From positions 16,296,630 to 16,360,629 of the forward strand of contig CM072165.1 in NCBI GenBank assembly GCA_036850595.1: DNA of 64,000 nucleotides. Reading direction: 5' to 3'. The translations under genes and the position numbers were made by a program. The notes beneath the pieces are model-generated. The model worked only from the letters and a program-made list of their open reading frames with translations. It was not told the origin of the DNA and ran no database searches. Of the stretch, positions 58,901 to 64,000 are shown piece after piece; position 1 is the stretch's first letter; the number at the start of each line of letters is the position of its first letter. Origin of the DNA: Rhyacichthys aspro (Eukaryota > Chordata > Actinopteri > Gobiiformes > Rhyacichthyidae).

Positions 58901-61195
58901 TGTCTAGATCAGGGGTCGGCAACCCAAAATGTTCAAAGAGCCATATTGGACCAAAAAAACAAAAAAAAATTCTGTCTGGAGCCGCAAAAAATTAAAAGAC
59001 TTATATAAGCCTTATATGAAGGCAACACAGGCTGTAAGTGTATATTAGCTATATTAGCCTGCTATCACAACATCAAATGACTAAACAGGCTACAAATACA
59101 TAATGAGCATTCATGATTAAATGTTTATTTTCCCTGCAGCGCGTCCTGGAGAAAATGACGCACCACGTGACTACTTTGCTGTACGATATTTGTAGCCTGT
59201 CCAGCCAGACAACTTTCTCATTGTATTACAAACAGAGAAAGTCAGTCTGGGATTGTCCAATTTGCCCCCGATTTCTGCTCCGGCTGTTACCGACCAATCG
59301 TAGCGACGGGGGGGGATTTTGTTTTGCGCGACAATTTTTTCAACCAAAAGATTAGCAGGTTTAGGTAGCTTACTACGATCGAAATAAGCACCGAACTCGA
59401 TATTACACTGTGTCCTCAGATTTTTGACAAAAACAACAGAAGTTATTCACCGTCACCGATGCATTTTCTCTCTCTAGCCACGCACGTGTACGCTGTGGTT
59501 TGTTGACAACTACAATCAGTTTTGTTTTCCTTACGTCACATCCGGTATGTGGTATTTGGTGCTTTAAGTTTAACATCCATCACAACGTTAATGTCATCAG
59601 GTATCTTTCTCTTTTTCCCTTTGGGATCCATGGCCCATCACACCCGCCGGTTTGTTTCCAACAGCCACCTGACTGGCACGGCGCCGCGCTCAAACGAGTG
59701 TCGCAGGCTATGACGCAAATCTTTGTTGACAGAAATGTTGAAATTTAATATTTATTATACAGATTTTTACAGCATTGGAAAACGTTACGAATATTTGTGT
59801 GCTCTAGAGCCGCGGGTTGCCGACCCCCGGTCTAGATGATGCTGTGGAAATTTGATTTAATTCTGTCAAACACCCAAGGACAAGTTAGTGACAGGATTGA
59901 CATCTGTGACTTCAGTCCAAGATGGCCGACTTCCTGTTTGTCACGGGACAAACCCATAATAATAATTTTTGTTTTCCTCAGTGTGAGGAATGTGTGTACC
60001 AAATTTCCTGTCTCTACACCAAAAAAAAAGTACTTTCATTTCTCATTGGCGTAATGTATTTAATATTATATAGTAGTATATAATAGTATATAATGTCACT
60101 TTTACAGGGTGCGCTGTTGAGCCCCCTTTTTAAGGATTTGAATGGCAGTGGCAAAAAAAACAGACAAGGTGAAAGATTTTGAATGAGGGGTGTGATTTTG
60201 GGCTTCATATGTTCCACCCAAAATGGCAGACTTCCTGTTTGTCAGGGGGCAAAGCAATAATATTATTTTTGGTTAGGCTCGATGTAAGGAATATGTGTAC
60301 CAAATTTCGTAACTGTACGCCAAAAAAAAAAAGTACTTAAGTAAGTAGGGCCTCCAAAATAAATAATTTTTTGCCAATCCTGAATTTTGGGCAAAGTTTG
60401 GTGAGTTTTCGAGCACGTTCAGGGGGTCAAATTAGCAATCAAAGTGCAGACAAAAAAAAAATCTGAGCGAAAACAATAGAGTTCTCGCCACCGGCCAGGC
60501 TCAGGCCTAATAATCCGAGCTAAAACAATAGAGAAAGATACATACCGGTTAGTCTGGTATGGTGGTGAGTTTTTTCCATTGTGAGAGGATGATGTGATCA
60601 AATGATTCACATTTTAATGATGGCTTGCTTTAAATAAATGCTTAAAAGGTTCTTAAAGCTCATTTTGTCTCCAATTAAATTGCTTCTCCAGAAACAGTAG
60701 TACTGTGAAAGAAATAATAATGCACAAATTTTTTGATTTGAAGAAGCCCTTAGCTAGGCTCTGATACAAAATGAGCCAGACTTATCAAGATAAACCTGGA
60801 ATACCCCTTCATTTTTATATCACAACACTGAACATGACTGCAGTGTCTGCATGTCCTTTTCGTGTTAACCTGACCTCTTCACATGCATGTACAAGGTGAA
60901 CTGGTGATTCTAAACTGCCAATAGTGAATAAATGTTACAGTAAATGGTTGTGTCAGTGTAGGTCTGTAAGTGCTCGCACTTTGATTTACTGGCCACTGTT
61001 CAGGGTGTAGGGCTAGGATAGGTTCTAGTCCCTAACGAATGAATAATGAATATTTCATTTACTTTTTCTTTTCTGTTCTGTAGGTATCCTCGAAGAATCT
61101 TTACGGCAGTATGGCAGTTTGATTCCTATCCATGTGGATGACATCACTGAAAAGCTTCAGGACATTTTCAGTGAAAACTTTTCACAACCACACAG
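40909..61195 (+). CDS. senp3: SENP3/SENP5-type SUMO protease, N-terminal four coding exons (continues past window)
   Basis: Exon pieces 40909-40996, 42784-43434, 43858-43968 and 61084-61195 keep phase across every junction (donors GTAGGG, GTAAAA, GTAGGC, GTTAGA). They give about 320 residues. The start ATG lies inside an exon that begins after an acceptor at 40870, so exon 1 is non-coding. Seen: an acidic stretch near residues 65-100 (EEEEDDLEEENEGEG), then an Arg/Trp-rich segment (SVWSKARRLRTRRN, LASHWRIWRQRAQW), then EEHLNCV and QYGSLIPIHVDDITEKLQDI. The last block is diagnostic of SENP3/SENP5, just before the C48 protease domain, and the acidic-then-Arg-rich order favours SENP3. The family removes SUMO2/3 in the nucleolus for ribosome maturation. 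The His-Asp-Cys protease domain is outside the window. The intron 43969-61083 is about 17 kb of nested transposons. Confidence 0.8.
41048..41170 (+). mobile_element. hAT-like non-autonomous element end
   Basis: It starts TAGGGGTGGGAATCTTT, then has AT-rich repeats of the GATTC/AATCGAT type. This is the form of a common fish hAT-derived short element. No matching right end was found, so the extent is uncertain. Confidence 0.4.
41171..42783. other. Intron sequence of senp3
   Basis: AT-rich intron with no exon. A stretch near 42205-42245 (AGAATGCACTGCAACGTAAAC, AATGGCGGC) looks like transposon or CpG promoter debris. Confidence 0.4.
44080..45163. mobile_element. hAT non-autonomous element, copy A (1,084 bp)
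   Basis: A perfect 8 bp target duplication, TCCATCAG (44072-44079 and 45164-45171), flanks inverted ends TAGGGGTGCTCTGAT and TAAGGGAGCTCGGAT. The interior matches copy B at 46830 in segments such as GGCATCTCAGGT. About 350 extra bases (near 44740-45090, ending with ACTTGAGTAA and GCCACCCCTG motifs) are a second small element nested inside. No transposase. Confidence 0.8.
45760..45809. repeat. Perfect 20 bp inverted repeat (hairpin)
   Basis: Arms 45760-45779 and 45790-45809 are exact reverse complements around a 10-base loop. They contain AAGGCATCTGGAC, also present in the foldback insert at 49096-49108. Confidence 0.9.
46830..47542. mobile_element. hAT non-autonomous element, copy B (713 bp), inside L1
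   Basis: A perfect 8 bp target duplication, GCATAAAC (46822-46829, 47543-47550), and inverted ends TAGGGGTGCCCCGATC / AAAGGGTGCTCCGATC define it. Same family as copy A at 44080. It sits in the RT-to-C-terminus part of L1 ORF2, so it is younger than that L1 copy. Confidence 0.88.
49024..49698. mobile_element. Tc1/mariner-type non-autonomous element
   Basis: Inverted ends AGTGGTGGAAAAAGTTTTTGGACACCC (left, 49024) and its near complement ending at 49698 (GGGTGTCTGAAAACC, then TTTTTCCACCAC) define a short element. It is split by the foldback insert 49080-49389. No transposase is encoded. Confidence 0.65.
49080..49389. mobile_element. Foldback retroposed insert with 17 bp target duplication
   Basis: The 17-base direct repeat ACAATCTCAAATATTAA flanks it (49063-49079 and 49390-49406). 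Inside, a perfect 37 bp inverted repeat (49091-49127 with 49307-49343) encloses a second one of at least 14 bp (49143-49156 with 49173-49186). The right part, with GATGAGGGATGAAACGTCTT and CTGGATGACTGAGAACCT, resembles a widespread fish repeat, possibly of Penelope type. A target duplication of 17 bases fits target-primed retroposition better than transposase cutting. Confidence 0.6.
49703..50039 (-). mobile_element. tRNA-derived SINE-like repeat
   Basis: Read on minus from 50039, it starts GGGGTGCATGGTAGCAGAGTGG (A-box-like TGGTAGCAGAGTGG). A degenerate B box, TTGTTCGATATCC, lies about 35 bases on. Then comes a conserved body (CATGTCCTCCCCATGTTATTG, AAAGACATGCATATAGGTG). It ends in an ATGG tetranucleotide tail (49739-49703). 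This is a very common fish repeat; it lies in the L1 ORF2 endonuclease region. Confidence 0.6.
50930..51669 (-). pseudogene. L1-like LINE ORF1 (RNA-binding protein)
   Basis: An ATG at 51669 starts MHSKLKDTESHQPPMPAKAT. The frame is broken in the coiled-coil region (about 51560-51470) but an open 166-codon stretch (51457-50957) carries the RRM/C-terminal-domain text, including LIPKLLGEDNFNAPVKIDQV, HRIPPKRGKPRTILI and LVYKGNEVLIFPDF. This is the ORF1p nucleic-acid-binding core of L1 elements. It precedes ORF2 by about 300 bases on the same strand, as expected. Confidence 0.75.
51809..52150 (-). pseudogene. L2-like LINE RT N-terminal fragment
   Basis: The minus frame reads VQPLLKKPNLNISYLNNFRT, ISKLPFLAKVLEKIVCRQIL and GFRALHSTDTALLKVSNDVL. 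These match the start of RT in L2-type LINEs (PLLKKP, NYRPISNLPFLSKILE and the FRxxHSTETALL motif). Confidence 0.7.
52187..52845. mobile_element. Short repeat insertion between two L2 pieces
   Basis: It begins TACCGTATTTTCCAGACTAT with repeated ATAAGCCGCACC units (52214, 52264, 52280), a familiar fish DNA-element sequence. It then shows repeated CACTGAAACCAC/CCTCCTGNGCACTGAAAC modules (52450-52665) and an ACCGTATTTTGC copy at 52713. Boundaries are set by where L2 homology stops on each side. Confidence 0.45.
52846..53200 (-). pseudogene. L2-like LINE endonuclease fragment
   Basis: The minus frame reads FTSFEHLSFIMA and then VFVLVISRPPKPNSAFIQEF. LILGDFNIHV (the GDFN catalytic motif of APE-type endonucleases) and VPTHSKGLTLDSVLYIGL follow. 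It is upstream of the RT piece 51809-52150 in the same orientation, so both come from one L2-like copy. Confidence 0.75.
53484..55290. repeat. Unclassified fish repeat family, copy 1 (with Tigger-like insertion)
   Basis: A recurring module of the form TGTGTRCCAAATTTCATNTCTCTAYNACAAA occurs at about 53856, 54608, 54757 and 55215. The text AATGTGTCTCCAAAGC and CTTGCGACCG near the start reappears in copy 2 at 58090. The Tigger-like element 53930-54536 is inserted in it. No coding capacity seen. Confidence 0.55.
53930..54536 (+). mobile_element. Tigger-like non-autonomous element, complete (607 bp)
   Basis: Inverted ends CAGTGGTCCCTCGCTATAG and CGATAAATGAGGGACCACTG are flanked by TA on both sides, the TcMar target. 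The interior has two copies of TTCTGCGTCCTG with GGCTAAGG and a small transposase N-terminal remnant (MSMKRSTPTKAPVVAPKRQR at 54258). It matches the broken copy at 26609-27320. Confidence 0.8.
55690..58090 (+). pseudogene. L2-like LINE, split by a TTAA-flanked element
   Basis: The first part (55690-56602) reads NKPWITCDIKHLLN-type text with stops, then VAGPDGASPRLLKECATQ, LFFDFSSAFDTIQP (RT active-site region), FVSWIHSYLTGQLQFVRLGN and GAPQGTVL-like text. After the inserted element, 57964-58090 continues with SDDTA (the RT catalytic box in this family) and FVNCLKRNTTKTKES. It ends where repeat family copy 2 begins. Several frame changes and stops make it dead. Confidence 0.75.
56607..57959. 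mobile_element. TTAA-flanked non-autonomous DNA transposon in L2
   Basis: TTAA flanks (56603-56606, 57960-57963) and inverted ends GGGGACATTACAG / AGGAGACATTGAG define 1,353 bp without transposase. L2 homology stops at one end and resumes at the other, which confirms the boundaries. An internal 19-base near-duplicate with CATGTTTACCATAAAGAC occurs at 57236 and 57268. Confidence 0.75.
58091..60520. repeat. Unclassified fish repeat family, copy 2 (with hAT insertion)
   Basis: It starts GCCGCAAGCGGCGATAAAG and carries the same module as copy 1 at about 58487, 58626, 59991 and 60294. It ends near 60520 with GTTCTCGCCACCGGCCAGGCTC. The hAT 58910-59829 is inserted within it. A Helitron-type origin is possible but not shown. 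Confidence 0.5.
58910..59829. mobile_element. hAT element (920 bp)
   Basis: A perfect 8 bp target duplication, GTCTAGAT (58902-58909, 59830-59837), and 16 bp inverted ends CAGGGGTCGGCAACCC / CGGGGGTCGGCAACCC with one mismatch define it. On minus, near 59632, a transposase-like start MDPKGKKRKIPDDINVV survives, but no catalytic domain, so it is non-autonomous. Confidence 0.88.
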
Positions 61196-62115
61196 GTTAG
61201 ACTTGCATAATAATGTTTTAAAATAGGGATTCAGATCTCTTCAGAATACCCTCACTGACACAATATCAGATATGATATCAATAAACTTACAATGTAACTT
61301 TTTAGAGATGAGTGAATGATGCACACTTTGCATATAATAAAGCAAATAGGCCAATACACTGGACCCTAGCAGTAATTTTTGTTACAAATATAAAATACTT
61401 TTTCAGAAGACAAGTTCTTTTCTTCTAAACTTAACAGGGTAAAGGTCTCTATTAATAAACAAACTTGGCCAACGATGACAGTGAGGTTGCGCAGAGAAGG
61501 CTCTGCGCCCTCTGCTGGTTAAAAGTTAGGCAGGGTTGCTTTAACGTGTGCTACAAATGGTGATGAAATATCACAAACTGCTGATAAACGTAGAATGCAT
61601 CAAACTGCATATAAACCAGTGATGCACCAATCCAGCTTTTTCAGTTCAGATCTGGATACCGATCTGGGTGCTTTGAGTATCTGCCAATACCCAATACCAT
61701 TCAAGTACCATTGTACAGGGGTCTACTGCAGGGTCTTGAGATAGTTTTTTACAGTCTTTATCCAGCTCTTACATCACAAAAACACAATAGTGTGACTCTG
61801 CTTTTGTGTTAAATCTAATAATAAATACTAGCCCTGTGTTTGCACTGTGTTATACTTTGCTTATTTGCATTTTACCTATGACCTATTTGGAATGAACTCT
61901 GTTTGAAGTTAAGCCATACTGATCATGTCAATTGCAGCTCAGACTCACTCTGTTCTTCATGTTAACGGGACATTTGTGGTTATTTTATGCCCCTTTAGGA
62001 GTAAAGTTTTGTTTCAGAGACAGACTTGAAGTTAACTCTTAAAGCAGTCTATGTGCAGTAATGAGAGATCACAGCTGAGATGAGGAAGTAGCCCCTTTGG
62101 CTAAACTGGATTTAA

Positions 62116-62147
<32 letters not shown>

Positions 62148-63144
62148 GCTAATTTTAATCTTTTTTTTTCTTTCTTTCTTTTTATCCTTTTAACTGTTCT
62201 CGTGACTATGTGACATCATTGGTCTTAAACCCTAAGACGTTAGTGACTCATGACACTAATGTTTTGTTAATCCCTTCTTGTTGTCTGTCTACCTCTCCAC
62301 TCGCTACTTATATTGCTGCAGAGAAAATAAAAATGAGACAGCACCGGTTTCTTTCTAGTACTTTAATGCAGTCATTGGAAGTCTGAAGTAGACTAGATTT
62401 CACCGCTAAGGCTCATTTCCTGTTCAGTCTGTTGAGGCTTGTGAATCAGCGCTGCATCTGCTGCTAATGCAGCACGTGTCATGGACATAGAATAGAATTA
62501 TATTAAAGTAGATCAGCACCATGTCTTAATGCCATTAATAGATACCAGAAGTCTCCCCTCATAAAGGATGATTTTGCTGTTTTTAGTTAATTACACAAAT
62601 TACACAAAAACATGAGTTAAATTATTCTGATGAATGGAAATGTTTACCATGGAAACAGACATCATCGCCTCGTAAATAAGAATTGTATTATTAAACATTT
62701 TCAACTGGAGCTTTGAGGAAAGTTGAGTGCTCCTGCAAAAGAAAGTTAACATTGCTAATTACATAACTATACACAATTCAATTTTATTTTTTTAAATTTT
62801 ATTTTATAACCCAATCACAACAGTAGCAACATATGTTAGCTTTGGAAATGTGAGCCCTGTGTACAACTTCAAAATGGATTAACCGGTGCTGGGTGCTGAG
62901 AGAAAATGAGTTAACCAGATCGTATAAATCCAGGTCTCCTGTTAAAGAAACGCACAGTTCCTGTTCCCAGTTCCTGTTCCCATCTTCTTACTCGAGAATA
63001 TGCATCGTTCATTGGATTTAGGGCCTTGATGATATCCTCTGCATTTGAGATGTCTGCTGAGTGTGCAGATGTCAGACCCTCCTCTTCTTACCTGAGGAGA
63101 CAGTAAGGCGGCGCGGACTGCTGGCTGTTGCTCCAGAAACCTGT
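61196..63144. other. senp3 intron beyond the last exon in the window
   Basis: No further senp3 exon was recognised. A hAT-like end (GTGATGCACCAATCC then GATCTGGATACCGATC) lies at about 61618-61740, and an ATT array at 62118-62146. Confidence 0.45.
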
Positions 63145-63506
63145 TGTAATGGAACCTGTTTTGTTTAGTGATTTTTAATGACATCTAGTGGCGTAAGTAG
63201 TCATTACGGTTTGTGTACAAAAGTTAAGTTTCGTTTTTGTTCATTGTTACGTGCTGCAGCCACGAAGTCCGTGCTGTTTGTTTTTCTTTGACTAAAGTGT
63301 AAAGCGGCATCGTCTTTTTACACATCCCATTAAAACAAGCTGAAAAGACCCAGATGGACTTTTTATTGAGTAATGGGAAAGTGTTTAGCTACCTGAATAG
63401 CTGAGTAAATGTTAGCAGCTACAGAGCTCAGCGAGGCCAGGACAGTAAAAAGATGTCCCACATACAAAGGCAAGAGGATTCAAAGGAAAAGGACAACATG
63501 TGAACC

Positions 63507-64000
63507 ATGGACAACGAAGTTAAAGAACCAAAGGCAAGTGATGCACAGTCAAGTCAAGACATTGAAATAGGCCCTGCCTACACTATTCGCTCCAGAGTTT
63601 CACGCTCATCTGTAAGTTCATCAGCTAGTTTAGCTGCAGCTAAAGCTCGTGCTAAGGCGGAAGCAGCCAAAGCTAAACTTGAATTCTTGGAGAAAGAGAC
63701 TGACATTCAACTACAAAAAACAAAGATTGAAGCTTCACTACGTGCACTCAGCCTGGAAAGGGAAGTTAAAGCGGCTAATGCTGAAGCAGCTGTACTGGAG
63801 GCAGCTGCGGCTGATATGGGAGCGGAGCAATATAGGGAGCCATCTGACTACATTGCCCTTACTAAACATGCACTGACCAGGACAGAAGACTATGTGAAAG
63901 AGCAGTCATCTCACATCAGCCAGTATGTCTACAAGGATGAAAAGAATGTCTCAGTCCCCTATTCAACTCTGCCTCTCAAAGATGACACCCAACTGTATGC
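63507..64000 (+). CDS. gag: BEL/Pao retrotransposon Gag start, cut by window edge
   Basis: An ATG at 63507 opens 164 codons with no stop to the window end. Residues 1-30 are polar; 31-105 form a long Ala/Glu/Lys/Arg coiled coil (SLAAAKARAKAEAAKAKLEF, LREALS-like heptads, EREVKAANAEAAVLEAAAAD); 106-164 are charged with YREPSDYIALT and YVKEQSSHISQYVY. This is the N-terminal Gag layout of fish BEL/Pao elements and matches the relic at 16772. A TGTAATGGAACC stretch at 63145 may start the LTR, and the leader between has no clear primer site. It lies on the same strand as senp3, presumably in its intron. Confidence 0.7.
   Translation, partial: MDNEVKEPKASDAQSSQDIEIGPAYTIRSRVSRSSVSSSASLAAAKARAKAEAAKAKLEFLEKETDIQLQKTKIEASLRALSLEREVKAANAEAAVLEAAAADMGAEQYREPSDYIALTKHALTRTEDYVKEQSSHISQYVYKDEKNVSVPYSTLPLKDDTQLY

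Noticed and set aside
61196..63144. Search for the senp3 protease exons
   Set aside because: No text resembling the C48 protease domain or the segment that precedes it was found before the window ends.

Overview
The window is nuclear DNA of a teleost fish. Supporting evidence: intron-containing vertebrate genes of fish type (epo, pop7 and a SENP3-like gene), and dense mixed transposon debris typical of fish (Ty3/gypsy, BEL/Pao, DIRS-like, L1-like, L2-like and RTE-like retroelements; Tc1, Tigger-like, hAT and TTAA-flanked DNA elements). No bacterial operons, CRISPR arrays, rRNA or functional tRNA genes were seen. Layout: bases 1-1573 hold the 5' end of a Ty3/gypsy element on the minus strand (LTR plus the start of gag, cut by the window edge). 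Bases 1574-8231 have no recognisable gene, only a rearranged Tc1 relic, short tandem repeats and a GC-rich block with a TATA box. Bases 8232-15592 hold a second Ty3/gypsy element on the plus strand: LTR, tRNA-Pro primer site, gag, a -1 frameshift signal, and pol broken by one frameshift in the reverse transcriptase. No 3' LTR follows; the sequence passes straight into a DIRS-like relic. Bases 16700-30000 are a transposon graveyard: a BEL/Pao relic cut by a TTAA-flanked element, LINE pieces, a hAT 5' end, and a 2.2 kb Tc1 element with about 100 bp inverted repeats that contains other repeats. Bases 30555-37330 are the gene-rich core. The erythropoietin gene epo lies on plus with five coding exons that join in phase to 185 residues. 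Tail to tail with it on minus is pop7, the Rpp20 subunit of RNase P/MRP. This pair is also adjacent in mammals. Bases 40909-61195 hold the first four coding exons of a SENP3/SENP5-type SUMO protease on plus. Its catalytic domain lies beyond the window. The intron between its third and fourth coding exons is about 17 kb and is almost wholly nested mobile DNA: two related hAT copies, an L1-like element split by a hAT, a Tc1-type element and a SINE, L2-like LINEs, a Tigger-like element, a TTAA-flanked element and a third hAT. Bases 63507-64000 start a BEL/Pao gag that runs off the right edge, probably in the next senp3 intron. The three cellular genes have unrelated jobs (hormone, tRNA/rRNA processing, SUMO removal) and share only position. 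Family assignments come from reading translated motifs by eye; no database search was possible.
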